This document shows, one piece after another, positions 14,583-23,842 of a stretch of DNA of 64,000 bases. The notes beneath the pieces are model-generated. The model was not told where the DNA came from, made no database searches, and saw nothing but the letters and a program-made list of their open reading frames with translations. How positions within the stretch are numbered: the first letter of the stretch is position 1; each line of letters begins with the position of its first letter. The stretch comes from Streptomyces scabiei 87.22. GTDB lineage: Bacteria > Actinomycetota > Actinomycetes > Streptomycetales > Streptomycetaceae. The stretch lies in the NCBI RefSeq assembly GCF_000091305.1, contig NC_013929.1, positions 5,084,001 through 5,148,000 of the forward strand. The letters run 5' to 3'. The position numbers and the translations under genes are program-made.

Positions 14583-17393
14583 TCAGGCCGCGTAGGTCGC
14601 GTTCCTTGCGGTGGTCACCACCCGCTGCCCGTCGGCCTGGCTCAGCAGCCCGGCCGACACCCAGGAGGTGACGGTCGACTGCACCCGCGCCACCAGCGCG
14701 CTCTTGTCGGCGAACGGTGCCCCGGCCCAGATCTCGTCGAGCAGGGTCGTGCCGTCGCGCTTCGCCGGATTGGCGACGCCCGAGTCCGTGCCGCCGAGGA
14801 CCACTTTCGGTTCCGCCCGCCTGACGTAGGCGTGGGTCGGGTCCTCGCTCCCTTCGTGGAAGGGGGCGAACTCGGTGCCGTCCAGCGTGTAGTGCAGCGG
14901 CTTTCCGCTCACCGCGGTGAGGGAGGGCAGCAGGTCGCCGGAGAGCCCGGCGTTGCGGTAGAGCCCGACCGGCAGATAGCTCGTGGCTCTGTTCCTGCCG
15001 ACCAGGTTGACCGGTCCGTAGAACAGCGTCTGGAGCGACTGGTCGTCGAGGGCCTTCTCCGTCCGCAGGCGGAACGGGATCGACACCCGTACGACGTCCC
15101 CGTCGTCCCAGGTGCGGGAGGGGATCGTGAAGTAGCTCCCCGGGTCCGGAGTGCCGTCCACCACGCCGCCGTTGACGGTCACCCGGAAGCCCGCCGTCGC
15201 CCAGGACGGCACCCGCAGCCGCATCGCGAAGGCCGCGCCGCCGCCTCCGACGGTGATCGTGGTGCCCTGCTCACGGGGGTAGTCGGTGCTCTGGGCGATG
15301 GTCACCCCCTTCGCGGACCAGTCCAGCGTCGCGGCGCTGTACAGGTTGACGTACAGCGCGCTGCCGTCGGCCCGGGCGAAGTACACCGAGTCCTGGTACT
15401 TGGTCGCGCTCTCCATGCCCGTGCCCTCGCAGCAGGTGGTGCCCTGCTTGGGGGTGTAGTCGCGCACGTGCCCGGGCTCCAGCCCGATGAAGTACGTGAC
15501 CAGGGGCTTCTCGGCGTCGGCCTTGTCCTGCTTGGACCCGAGGACCTGGTTGAGCAGCGCCCGCTCGTAGTAGTCCATGTACTTGGGGTCCTGCTCGTGG
15601 AAGAACAGGCTCCGGCTCAGCTTGAGCAGGTTGTAGGCGCAGCAGGTCTCGGCGTTGGTGTCGCTGATCGTCCCGGCGACGGCCCCGCGCGCCTTCCAGA
15701 ACTCCGCCGTGCTGGTGCCGCCGATCCCGTACATCCGCTGAGGGATCACCATGCCCCAGAAGTTCTTCGCGGCGCTCAGGTAGCGCGCCTCGCCCGTCAC
15801 GTCGTACAGCCGGACGAGACCGGTGAAGATCGGGATGTGCTGGTTGGCGTGCAGACCGTCGAGCGTGTCCGTGTTCGCGGCGCAGGCGTCGATGAGCTTG
15901 TCCAGGTCGAACAGCCTGGCCAGGGCGAGATGGTCCGCCTTGCCGGTGATCGCGTAAAGGTCGACGATCGCCTCGACCAGGCCCCCGTACTCCCCGCTGG
16001 AGAAGATGCCCCACATGCGCTGCAGAGTGGCGTCCGGCAGTTTCGACAGCCTGGAGTACATCCAGTCGCACAGGCCCGACGCCAGGTCGAGCGCCCGCTC
16101 GTCGTCGACGTGGAGATAGGCGTCCAGCAGACCCCGCAGGATCTTGTGCGCGGTGTAGTACGGCGCCCACACGCGCGTGTAGTCGCCGCTGGTCATCGAC
16201 TCCAGCTCGATGAACTGCGTCTCCGGGTACGCCGCCAGGAACCCGTCGTGGCTGGGCGCGCCCCAGGTGCGGCGCAGGGTGGCGGTCAGGCCACGCCCGG
16301 AACCGTCCGCGAAGGTGCCGCCGCCGGTCTCGGAGAAGTCGTACGAGGCCAGGTCGCCCCGGCCCGCCGACGAGTCCGGGGCCCGGCTGCCCTGGAGCGA
16401 GGTGATCTCGGCGGCCGTCAGCACCCGGGACCAGACGTTGAACTCGTCGAACGCCCCCGCGAAGACGGGATCGGTCCGGAAGTTGGACCGGCCGAGCCAG
16501 TTGTTCGTCAGGGCGCCGAGGGCCGCCGGGGTGAGGGACATCGACGTGTTCCGCGCGACGGCCGTGCCGTTGACGTAGAGCGTGCCGGTGCCGCCGCCGA
16601 TCGTCACCGCGAGGTGGCTCCACCTGTCGAGCGGCAGGGCGGCGGTGCCGTTGAGCCCCTGCTCCCCGCCCGGCCCGTTGGTGGTGACGGCGAAGCGGGG
16701 TACACCGCTCGCGTTGCGCGCCGCCAGATACAGATAGCGGGTGGTGTTGTCGCCGAAGTCGAAGATCCGCGCCCAGTCGGCGTGGTGCGTGGGTTTCACC
16801 CAGGCCGACAGAGTGATCGCGGAGGCACCGCCGAGCACGCTGTTCGGCAGGTCGACGTACTGGTGGGAGCCCCGGACGTTCTCGTGCGCGGTGCCGAACC
16901 TGCCGGTCACGGCGAGCATGCGCGGACCGGTGCGCAGCGCCTCGCGCACCTCGGCCAGGGCTCCGATCATGTAGCGGATCCTGTCGGAGTAGACCGTGTC
17001 CCGGGTGCCGGCGTGGGCCTGGGCGAGCATCGTCAGGAAGTGCCCGGTGTAGTGGCCGCGGAGGTTGCCGTTGGCCTCGCCGTCCAGTCCCTCCCAGCCG
17101 CCGGGCGCGACCGCGCCCTTGGTGGACAGGCCCGCGTTCGCCCGGAACACCTGCAACAGACGGTCGACGTCATAGCCACGGCCGTGGTCGAGCATCAGCC
17201 GGCGCTTCTCGGCGAACAGGCCCTGGCCGAGCGTCACGTCCTTCAGTTCGAACGGCCGCACCGACCAGGCGGAAGGTGTCGGGACCGTGGCGGCGACCGC
17301 ACGGCCGCTCCCCGCCGCGAGGGAGACCGCCGGTGCGGCCGCGGTGAGCAAGGCGGACTGAAGGAGGAAACGGCGGGAGAGCGGCGGTGCCAT
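14583..17393 (-). CDS. Secreted GH127 beta-L-arabinofuranosidase with inserted LamG domain
   Basis: A 936-residue exported glycosidase. The N-terminus SRRFLLQSALLTAAAPAVSL is a Tat-type signal. The GH127 (alpha/alpha)6 barrel begins at about residue 45 and is interrupted by a LamG/concanavalin-like domain at about residues 165-380 (SAITLSAWVKPTHHADWARI, LYVNGTAVARNTS, AGAFDEFNVWSRVL). Catalytic zinc-cysteine elements are present: NAETCCAYN and GTTCCEGTG, matching the Glu/Cys/Cys/Cys set of the HypBA1 enzyme. It should release beta-L-arabinofuranose from plant glycans outside the cell. ATG at 17393 with GAGG 7 bp upstream; a likely operator is at 17441. Confidence 0.85.
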   Translation of the reverse strand: MAPPLSRRFLLQSALLTAAAPAVSLAAGSGRAVAATVPTPSAWSVRPFELKDVTLGQGLFAEKRRLMLDHGRGYDVDRLLQVFRANAGLSTKGAVAPGGWEGLDGEANGNLRGHYTGHFLTMLAQAHAGTRDTVYSDRIRYMIGALAEVREALRTGPRMLAVTGRFGTAHENVRGSHQYVDLPNSVLGGASAITLSAWVKPTHHADWARIFDFGDNTTRYLYLAARNASGVPRFAVTTNGPGGEQGLNGTAALPLDRWSHLAVTIGGGTGTLYVNGTAVARNTSMSLTPAALGALTNNWLGRSNFRTDPVFAGAFDEFNVWSRVLTAAEITSLQGSRAPDSSAGRGDLASYDFSETGGGTFADGSGRGLTATLRRTWGAPSHDGFLAAYPETQFIELESMTSGDYTRVWAPYYTAHKILRGLLDAYLHVDDERALDLASGLCDWMYSRLSKLPDATLQRMWGIFSSGEYGGLVEAIVDLYAITGKADHLALARLFDLDKLIDACAANTDTLDGLHANQHIPIFTGLVRLYDVTGEARYLSAAKNFWGMVIPQRMYGIGGTSTAEFWKARGAVAGTISDTNAETCCAYNLLKLSRSLFFHEQDPKYMDYYERALLNQVLGSKQDKADAEKPLVTYFIGLEPGHVRDYTPKQGTTCCEGTGMESATKYQDSVYFARADGSALYVNLYSAATLDWSAKGVTIAQSTDYPREQGTTITVGGGGAAFAMRLRVPSWATAGFRVTVNGGVVDGTPDPGSYFTIPSRTWDDGDVVRVSIPFRLRTEKALDDQSLQTLFYGPVNLVGRNRATSYLPVGLYRNAGLSGDLLPSLTAVSGKPLHYTLDGTEFAPFHEGSEDPTHAYVRRAEPKVVLGGTDSGVANPAKRDGTTLLDEIWAGAPFADKSALVARVQSTVTSWVSAGLLSQADGQRVVTTARNATYAA

Positions 17394-17440
17394 GTGCGCC
17401 TCGTCTCTGACAGGTGCGGGGGGCAGGAGAAGGCAAAGTC

Positions 17441-17458
17441 CGTTCGAAAATACGAACG
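17441..17458. promoter_or_regulatory. Putative sugar-regulator operator upstream of the GH127 gene
   Basis: Inverted repeat CGTTCG-AAAATA-CGAACG, 48 bp upstream of the GH127 start, in an A/T-rich stretch. The form suits a LacI, GntR or DeoR family repressor of a sugar-utilisation gene. No regulator gene is adjacent. Confidence 0.5.
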
Positions 17459-17580
17459 TTGTGCGAATTGCCGACCAGAAGATAGGTGGGTGACAGACGG
17501 GCGTCAACGGTGGTGACGGGTTTCGCGACCTCCGCCCGGAGGTCGCCGCCGCCGATGCGACCCTCCGGCCCTGTTGGACC

Positions 17581-17594
17581 GTTTCACGTGAAAC
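17581..17594. promoter_or_regulatory. parS centromere site
   Basis: Exact GTTTCACGTGAAAC, the ParB-binding palindrome of Streptomyces, in the upstream region of the GH127 gene, about 38 kb left of oriC. Leftmost of seven exact copies in the window. Confidence 0.93.
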
Positions 17595-17796
17595 ATCGCC
17601 CACATCCCTATGTGCGGCGATTCACATGAGGCTGACCGGAATGCGTCCCGCACCGCGCGCAGGAGACCCGGCACGCCCCCACGACGTTCCGCGCCCCCAA
17701 AAGACGAAAGCCCTTACCCGGGCCCCTGAGAGACTCCTCACACTTCAGGGCCACGGCTCGCCGTATTCCACACGGTCGAGCAGATCGCGAGCACAC

Positions 17797-17837
17797 AAAA
17801 AGAAGCGGTCCCATCGTGACTACGATGAGACCGCTTC
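17797..17837 (-). terminator. Rho-independent terminator of tRNA-Leu
   Basis: A 16-bp stem (arms at 17802-17817 and 17822-17837, one G-U pair on the transcript) with a 4-nt loop, followed on the minus strand by TTTTT. It starts 5 bp past the tRNA 3' end. Confidence 0.8.
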
Positions 17838-17841
17838 GCTG

Positions 17842-17925
17842 TGCGCGAGGGGGGAGTTGAACCCCCACGCCCTTGCGGGCACTGGAACCTGAATCCAGCG
17901 CGTCTGCCTATTCCGCCACCCGCGC
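17842..17925 (-). tRNA. tRNA-Leu (CAG anticodon)
   Basis: An 84-nt class II tRNA. The acceptor arm is GCGCGGG paired with CTCGCGC, the anticodon stem is CTGGA/TCCAG with loop TTCAGGT giving CAG, and there is a variable arm GTGCCCGCAAGGGCGT and a T arm with GGTTCAACT. CCA is not encoded. It reads the main leucine codon CUG of high-GC genomes. An intrinsic terminator follows directly. Confidence 0.95.
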
Positions 17926-18093
17926 ATTGGGTGTGTCCTCAGGCCCCGTTCCTTGCGGTGTCGGCGCCTTCCGACATGCAGAAGATTAGCACGGTGGAGA
18001 GGGTGGCTTCACATCACTTGTTCCCCGCCGGCCCGGCCGCACGGCGACGCGACGGCAGCGACCAGCACGGACCGAACACACGGGCCCTCGGGC

Positions 18094-18126
18094 CACGTAT
18101 CAACGAGTGCTGGTTCACGTATCAAC
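18094..18126. promoter_or_regulatory. Helically phased direct repeats upstream of fhaA
   Basis: The 11-mer CACGTATCAAC occurs at 18094 and again at 18116, exactly 22 bp (two helical turns) apart, about 290 bp upstream of fhaA. The remainder of the 487-bp spacer from tRNA-Leu shows no gene. A binding site for a regulator of the fha-pstP-rodA operon is possible but unproven. Confidence 0.35.
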
Positions 18127-18412
18127 CTCGTACCGGTCCCGGCCATCTCCACAGGAGAGGGACGGGGCGCACAGTCCGGTGCGGGACACTGGTCACGCAC
18201 CGCCTCTACGATCCTTGGCAGAGTTCGGACGAGGTAGTTCGAAGACGAGCTCCGGCGGGAATCCGGCAGAGGGACCTCAGTGGGCACCGACACCGGATGA
18301 CACCGGTCGACCGGGCCGACCGGGGGAACCAGCCGATTTCCTGGCGCGTGGATACGATCAGTAAGCAGTACCGACTCGGTACGCAGAGCGGTGACGACGG
18401 AGGAGGTGCCCC

Positions 18413-19255
18413 ATGGGAGTCCTGAAGAAGTTCGAGCAACGTCTCGAAGGTCTGGTCAACGGCACCTTCGCCAAGGTGTTCAAGTCCGAGGTCCAGCCCG
18501 TGGAGATCGCGGGAGCGCTCCAGCGGGAGTGCGACAACAACGCGACCATCTGGAACCGCGACCGCACGGTCGTCCCCAACGACTTCATCGTGGAGCTGAG
18601 CACACCCGACTTCGAGCGGCTCAGCCCCTACTCCGGCCAGCTCGGCGACGAGCTCGCCGGCATGGTGCGCGACTACGCGAAGCAGCAGCGCTACACCTTC
18701 ATGGGACCCATCAAGGTCCATCTGGAGAAGGCCGACGATCTCGACACCGGTCTGTACCGGGTGCGCAGCCGTACGCTCGCCGGATCCACGGACCAGCAGG
18801 CGCCCTCGGGCGCCCCGGCCAGCCCGGCCGCCGGCCGCCCCGGCGGCTACGGCTACCCGCCCACCGCGGCTCCCGCGGGTGCCCCGCCCATGCCGGCGGC
18901 ACCACCACCGGGCGGCGGCCGCCCCGGCGTTTCGCTCGGCCAGCGACCGCCCGGCGGTCCGGCGGCCGGCGGACGCACGCGCTACTGGATCGAGATCAAC
19001 GGCACCCGCCATCAGATCTCCCGCCCGACGCTGGTGCTGGGACGCAGCACCGAAGCCGACGTGCGGATCGACGACCCCGGCGTCTCCCGCCGGCACTGCG
19101 AGATCCGGACCGGAACGCCCTCGACGATCCAGGATCTCGGATCCACCAACGGCATCGTGGTGGACGGGCAGCACACCACCCGCGCTACGCTCCGCGACGG
19201 CTCGCGGATCGTCGTGGGCAGCAGCACCATCATTTACCGGCAAGCCGAAGGGTGA
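18413..19255 (+). CDS. fhaA: FhaA: DUF3662 and FHA domain protein
   Basis: A 280-residue phosphothreonine-binding regulator of cell-wall synthesis. The N-terminal DUF3662 domain (VLKKFEQRLEGLVNGTFAKV to the region near residue 125) is joined by a Pro/Gly/Ala-rich linker to a C-terminal FHA domain (LVLGRSTEADVRIDDPGVSR, then GSTNGIVVDG). FHA domains bind phosphothreonine on PknB substrates such as MviN. The ATG at 18413 follows AGGAGG. It is the first gene of the run fhaA-fhaB-pstP-rodA. Confidence 0.93.
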   Translation: MGVLKKFEQRLEGLVNGTFAKVFKSEVQPVEIAGALQRECDNNATIWNRDRTVVPNDFIVELSTPDFERLSPYSGQLGDELAGMVRDYAKQQRYTFMGPIKVHLEKADDLDTGLYRVRSRTLAGSTDQQAPSGAPASPAAGRPGGYGYPPTAAPAGAPPMPAAPPPGGGRPGVSLGQRPPGGPAAGGRTRYWIEINGTRHQISRPTLVLGRSTEADVRIDDPGVSRRHCEIRTGTPSTIQDLGSTNGIVVDGQHTTRATLRDGSRIVVGSSTIIYRQAEG

Positions 19256-19265
19256 AGCGGGGGCA

Positions 19266-19790
19266 ATGTCAGAGCTGACCCTCACGGTCATGCGGCTGGG
19301 TTTCCTGGCCGTACTGTGGCTGTTCGTGATCGTGGCCGTGCAGGTCATCCGCAGCGACCTGTTCGGTACGCGCGTCACCCAGCGGGGGTCGCGCCGGGAG
19401 CGGCCGCAGGCGGCCGCCCGCCAGGCCGCGCCCCCGCAGCAGCGCGGCCAGCAGCCCGCGGCCGCCACCGGCGGCGGCGGTCGCCGCGGGCGCAACGCCC
19501 CGACCAAACTCGTCGTCAGCGAGGGCACGCTGACGGGCACCACCGTGGCGCTTCAGGGCCAGACCATCACCCTGGGCCGCGCGCACGACTCCACGATCGT
19601 GCTGGACGACGACTACGCCTCCAGCCGGCACGCCCGGATCTACCCGGACCGCGACGGCCAGTGGATCGTCGAGGACCTGGGATCCACCAACGGCACGTAT
19701 CTCGACCGGAACCGACTGACGACCCCCACGCCGATTCCGCTCGGCGCGCCGATCCGCATCGGCAAGACCGTCATCGAGCTGCGGAAGTAG
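19266..19790 (+). CDS. fhaB: FhaB: membrane-anchored FHA domain protein
   Basis: A 174-residue protein with one N-terminal transmembrane helix (MRLGFLAVLWLFVIVAVQVI), a basic, Gln/Ala-rich linker and a C-terminal FHA domain (ITLGRAHDSTIVLDDDYASS, RHARIYPD, LGSTNGTYLD). The conserved Gly-Arg, Ser-Arg-His and Asn residues needed for phosphothreonine binding are all present. It starts 10 bp after fhaA, and in actinobacteria it links PknB/PstP signalling to the divisome and elongation machinery. Confidence 0.93.
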   Translation: MSELTLTVMRLGFLAVLWLFVIVAVQVIRSDLFGTRVTQRGSRRERPQAAARQAAPPQQRGQQPAAATGGGGRRGRNAPTKLVVSEGTLTGTTVALQGQTITLGRAHDSTIVLDDDYASSRHARIYPDRDGQWIVEDLGSTNGTYLDRNRLTTPTPIPLGAPIRIGKTVIELRK

Positions 19791-19918
19791 TGCTACATCA
19801 TGAATAGGCGCGAGCGGAGCGAGCACGCAGCGGAGTCCCCCACCAGGGGCCCCGGCGCGCTCCCGACCGGAGGGTGGGCACCGTGCGGATGTACCCGGAG
19901 CCGACGGGCGAGGTGCGC

Positions 19919-21454
19919 ATGAGTCTGTCACTGCGCTTCGCCGCCGGATCGCACAAAGGCATGATCCGCGAGGGCAACGAGGACTCGGGCTACGCCGGTC
20001 CCCGGCTGCTCGCGATCGCCGACGGCATGGGTGGCCAGGCGGCCGGTGAGGTCGCCTCCTCCGAGGTGATCTCCACCCTCGTCACGCTCGACGACGACGT
20101 CCCGGGCTCCGACATCCTCACCTCGCTCGGCACCGCCGTGCAGCGCGCCAACGACCAGCTGCGTGCCATGGTCGAGGAGGACCCCCAGCTGGAGGGCATG
20201 GGCACCACGCTCACCGCCCTGCTGTGGACCGGTCAGCGACTCGGCCTCGTGCATGTCGGCGACTCCCGCGCCTACCTCCTCAGGGACGGCGTCCTCACCC
20301 AGATCACCCAGGACCACACCTGGGTGCAGCGTCTGGTCGACGAGGGCCGCATCACCGAGGAGGAGGCCACCACCCACCCGCAGCGCTCCCTGCTGATGCG
20401 CGCCCTGGGCAGCGGCGACCACGTCGAGCCCGACCTCTCCATCCGTGAGGTCCGCGCCGGGGACCGGTACCTGATCTGCTCCGACGGACTGTCCGGCGTC
20501 GTGTCCCACCAGACGATGGAGGACACCCTCGCCAGCTACCAGGGCCCGCAGGAGACCGTGCAGGAGCTGATCCAGCTCGCGCTGCGCGGCGGCGGCCCGG
20601 ACAACATCACGGTCATCATCGCCGACGTCCTCGACCTCGACACCGGGGACACCCTCGCCGGGCAGCTCTCCGACACCCCGGTCGTGGTCGGCGCGGTCGC
20701 CGAGAACCAGCTCCACCTGCAGGACAACGGCATCATGCAGACCCCGGCCGGCCGCGCCTCCGGCCTCGGCCGCCAGGGCCACGGCCAGGGCGGCGGCGCG
20801 TTCGGCCCGCCCGGCTCCGGCGACGCCACCGGGTACATGCCGGCCGCGGGCAGCTTCGACGACTACTCGGACGACGACTTCGTCAAGCCCCGCAAGAAGC
20901 GCAGGTGGCTGAAGAGATCCTTCTTCGGCGTCCTCGCCCTCGCCGTCGTCGGCGGGGGGATGTACGGCGGTTACCGCTGGACCCAGACGCAGTACTACGT
21001 CGGCGCCAACGACGACCACGTGGCGCTGTACCGGGGCATCAGCCAGGACCTGGCCTGGATCTCGCTCTCGAAGGTGCAGAAGGACCACCCCGAGATCGAA
21101 CTCAAGTACCTCCCGCCCTACCAGCAGAAGCTGGTCGAGGCCACGATCGCCGAGGGCGGTCTGGGAGACGCCGAGAAGAAGATCACGGAGCTGTCCACCC
21201 AGGCGTCGGCGTGCAAGAAGAACGCCGAGCGCCGCGAGGCGGCGGACAACAACGCCAAGACCGGCGAGGGCGAGGCCGGCGGGGTCACGGGAACCACGAA
21301 GACCTCTCTCACGTCCAAGGCCACACCGACCCCGACCCCGACGCCGACAGGCTCGGCGTCCCCGACCCCGTCCCAGACCGCACCCACACCGTCGACCGGC
21401 CCCAGCCTCTCGGAGGAGGAGCAGGAACTGGTCTCACGGTGCGGTGAGCAGTAG
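19919..21454 (+). CDS. pstP: PP2C family Ser/Thr protein phosphatase PstP
   Basis: A 511-residue membrane phosphatase that reverses PknB phosphorylation. The PP2C catalytic domain (residues 1-245) shows GMIREGNEDSGY, LLAIADGMGGQAAGEVAS, LGLVHVGDSRAYLLRDG and GGGPDNITVIIADV, with the metal-binding aspartates intact. After a linker, a basic stretch and one transmembrane helix (SFFGVLALAVVGGGMYGGY) lead to an extracellular domain ending in a Thr/Pro-rich tail. The ATG at 19919 is preferred; an in-frame ATG at 19889 would add ten residues. It lies directly upstream of rodA. Confidence 0.93.
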   Translation: MSLSLRFAAGSHKGMIREGNEDSGYAGPRLLAIADGMGGQAAGEVASSEVISTLVTLDDDVPGSDILTSLGTAVQRANDQLRAMVEEDPQLEGMGTTLTALLWTGQRLGLVHVGDSRAYLLRDGVLTQITQDHTWVQRLVDEGRITEEEATTHPQRSLLMRALGSGDHVEPDLSIREVRAGDRYLICSDGLSGVVSHQTMEDTLASYQGPQETVQELIQLALRGGGPDNITVIIADVLDLDTGDTLAGQLSDTPVVVGAVAENQLHLQDNGIMQTPAGRASGLGRQGHGQGGGAFGPPGSGDATGYMPAAGSFDDYSDDDFVKPRKKRRWLKRSFFGVLALAVVGGGMYGGYRWTQTQYYVGANDDHVALYRGISQDLAWISLSKVQKDHPEIELKYLPPYQQKLVEATIAEGGLGDAEKKITELSTQASACKKNAERREAADNNAKTGEGEAGGVTGTTKTSLTSKATPTPTPTPTGSASPTPSQTAPTPSTGPSLSEEEQELVSRCGEQ

Positions 21455-21481
21455 GCAAGCCGCGAGGGGCCCAGTCACACG

Positions 21482-22939
21482 ATGAGCAGTACTACCAACC
21501 CGTCGACGCAGCACACGTCCACGATCGGCGCGATCGGCACCCCTAGCCGACGCAACACCGAGCTGGCCCTGCTGGCGTTCGCGGTCGTCATCCCGGTGTT
21601 CGCCTACGCCAACGTGGGTCTCGCCATCAATGGGCAGGTGCCCACCGGTCTGCTGGGCTACGGCCTAGGCCTCGGCCTTCTGGCCGGTGCCGGCCACCTT
21701 GTCGTACGGAAGTTCGCGGCCTACGCCGACCCGCTGCTGCTGCCTCTGGCGACGCTGCTGAACGGGTTGGGGTTGGTGGTCATCTGGCGGCTGGACCAGT
21801 CCGAGCGGCTACAGCAACTCGCAAAGGCCCAGTTCGGCGTCTTCAGCGCATCGGCACCGAACCAGCTGATGTACTCGGGCATCGGCCTCGCCCTGTTCTC
21901 TGCGGTGCTCGTCTTCCTCAAGGACCATCGCATCCTGCAGCGCTACACCTACATCTCGATGGTGGGCGCACTGGTCCTGCTCATCCTGCCGATTGTCCCC
22001 GGCCTTGGTGCCGACGTGTTCGGCGCAAAGATCTGGATCAGCGTTGCCGGATTCTCCATCCAGCCGGGCGAGTTCGCGAAGATCCTCCTCGCGATCTTCT
22101 TCTCCGGCTACCTCATGGTGAAGCGGGACGCGCTTGCGCTGGCCAGCCGCCGTTTCATGGGCCTTTACCTGCCGCGTGGCCGCGACCTCGGTCCCATCAT
22201 CACCATCTGGGCCATCAGCCTGCTCATTCTCGTCTTCGAGAACGACCTGGGTACGTCGCTCCTGTTCTTCGGCATGTTCGTGATCATGCTGTACGTCGCC
22301 ACCGAGCGAACCAGTTGGATCGTGATCGGTCTGCTGATGTCCGTGGGCGGTGCCGTGGGCGTGGCTTCGTTCGCCAGCCATGTACAGGCCCGCGTCGATG
22401 CCTGGCTCGACCCGTTCGGCTGCTACGAGACCTCGGGGGCCTGCGAGCAGATCGGTCAGTCGATCATGTCCTTCGGCTCCGGCGGTGTCATGGGCACCGG
22501 CCTGGGCCAGGGCAACTCCGACCTGATCGGCTTCGCAGCCAACTCGGACTTCATCTTTTCCACATTCGGCGAGGAACTCGGGCTGGCCGGCGTCATGGCC
22601 ATCCTGCTGATGTACGCGCTGATCATCGAGCGGGGCATCCGTACCGCCCTCGCCGCCCGCGATCCCTTCGGCAAACTCTTCGCGGTCGGGCTCTCCGGCG
22701 CCTTCGCCCTGCAGATCTTCGTGGTAGCGGGCGGTGTGATGGGGCTCATCCCGCTGACGGGCATGACCATGCCGTTCCTCGCGGCGGGTGGTTCCTCCGT
22801 GATCGCCAACTGGGCCCTGATCGGCATCCTGCTGCGGATCAGCGACACAGCCCGGCGCCCGGCTCCGACGCCCGCTCCGAACCCCGACGCCGAAATGACC
22901 CAGGTAGTTCGCCCCGGCAGCGCCGGTCCTGTCGCATGA
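21482..22939 (+). CDS. rodA: RodA/FtsW family SEDS peptidoglycan glycosyltransferase
   Basis: A 485-residue polytopic SEDS protein that polymerises lipid II during elongation or sporulation. About ten membrane segments are visible, with the signature features FSIQPGEFAKILLAIFFSGY, VFENDLGTSLLFFGMF and GMTMPFLAAGGSSVIANWA. It starts 27 bp after pstP. In other streptomycetes its partner gene pbpA follows immediately; here the next gene-sized space is a degenerate island of about 3.3 kb, so the pair is split. Confidence 0.93.
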   Translation: MSSTTNPSTQHTSTIGAIGTPSRRNTELALLAFAVVIPVFAYANVGLAINGQVPTGLLGYGLGLGLLAGAGHLVVRKFAAYADPLLLPLATLLNGLGLVVIWRLDQSERLQQLAKAQFGVFSASAPNQLMYSGIGLALFSAVLVFLKDHRILQRYTYISMVGALVLLILPIVPGLGADVFGAKIWISVAGFSIQPGEFAKILLAIFFSGYLMVKRDALALASRRFMGLYLPRGRDLGPIITIWAISLLILVFENDLGTSLLFFGMFVIMLYVATERTSWIVIGLLMSVGGAVGVASFASHVQARVDAWLDPFGCYETSGACEQIGQSIMSFGSGGVMGTGLGQGNSDLIGFAANSDFIFSTFGEELGLAGVMAILLMYALIIERGIRTALAARDPFGKLFAVGLSGAFALQIFVVAGGVMGLIPLTGMTMPFLAAGGSSVIANWALIGILLRISDTARRPAPTPAPNPDAEMTQVVRPGSAGPVA

Positions 22940-22992
22940 TGCCGATCACTTCCATCAACATCACTACTCTTCAGGTCACCCACCGCAGTTGC

Positions 22993-23196
22993 GGACGGTG
23001 AGGACGTGCTGGTGTTCGCCCTGCCGCTGGACGCGGGGGTCCGTATCGCGAAACCTTGAGCCTGCGGCACGCCGACATCACGATCGCCGAGAAGCGGGCG
23101 AGCGTGGTGCCGCGGCAGAACGATAACCGAGGCCGCGCGAAGGCCAACTGCACGCCGTTGACGCTCGCCGCCGTGCGGTGGTGCCCGCGGCCGTAG
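22993..23196 (+). pseudogene. Remnant of a tyrosine recombinase (integrase)
   Basis: Two adjoining frames read LPLDAGVRIAKP and then, after a frameshift at about 23055, LSLRHADITIAEKRASVVPR followed by QNDNRGRAK. This matches the block in phage/transposon tyrosine recombinases that contains the first catalytic Arg (DAG-RI-E) and the ND-N-ARAK strand. The frame ends at TAG 23194-23196 and the His-x-x-Arg box is missing, so it is not functional. Confidence 0.6.
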
Positions 23197-23506
23197 AGGT
23201 AGCCCCACCAGTCCACCACCGACCTCGCCCAGGCCGAAGCCCGCCACCACCCGCAAGGTCATCCACGGCCTCATCCCTGCCGGCCACGCAGCGGCCCCTG
23301 CGGAGACCGGTGCATCGTGACCACATTCAATGAGCACCATGGTGTTCCGCATCTGCGACCACATGAGCACCTCGGCCTGCCCACCGACGAGCCCTAGATC
23401 AACGTCACCCGCTCCCGCCACAGACCCTCGAACAACCACGCGGCCCCTACCAGAAACGGACCTGACGCCGTCGTGGAACTGCGGCAACAGGGTCTCCTGA
23501 ATCGCG

Positions 23507-23578
23507 AATTGGCTTCGCAAGCCCGAGCTACCAAGAGGCCGTGTTCTCATGCTGGCAGCCACTGCAATCAACCGATAG
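23507..23578 (+). pseudogene. C-terminal remnant of a transposase-like gene
   Basis: The frame reads NWLRKPELPRGRVLMLAATA then INR and a stop, resembling the last helix of insertion-sequence transposases (WLRKP-Y--G-VLMLAATAIN). The upstream frame has stops, so only the tail remains. The family cannot be fixed from 23 residues. Confidence 0.4.
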
Positions 23579-23816
23579 ATCGACGTCCCCCTCAAGATCG
23601 GAACGACAACAGCTACTCAGCGGAGCTCATCCCGCGCCGACCACGTCATCGCCGCGTAGTACCGGATTTGCGCGAAGATCCTCAGGGCTGCCGGCAGCAG
23701 ACCACCAGCCTTATCGCCCTCGCGCTCGACGAGACGGCCGACCTTGATCCTGTCCCACAGGTGACCCATACGCACTGACCAAGGTCAGATAGGGGTGGGA
23801 AGGAGTGAACGCAGAA

Positions 23817-23842
23817 GGGTGCCACTCTGGAGAGTGACACCC
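23817..23842. terminator. Terminator-like hairpin in the island
   Basis: A 12-bp stem with one mismatch (arms 23817-23828 and 23831-23842). No adjacent intact gene explains it; the next gene downstream on the minus strand ends at 24232, well to the right. Confidence 0.4.

Noticed and set aside
13809..17516. A very long plus-strand open frame opposite the GH127 gene
   Set aside because: It is antisense to a well-supported glycosidase, has no ribosome site or recognisable domain, and arises from third-position GC bias. The same applies to long frames opposite gyrA, gyrB, dnaA and paaN.
17604..17841. Possible small gene between the GH127 promoter and tRNA-Leu
   Set aside because: Short frames here have no convincing start and overlap the tRNA terminator.
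22456..23595. Long minus-strand frame across the end of rodA and the island
   Set aside because: Overlaps rodA antisense and the integrase remnant; no domain or ribosome site.
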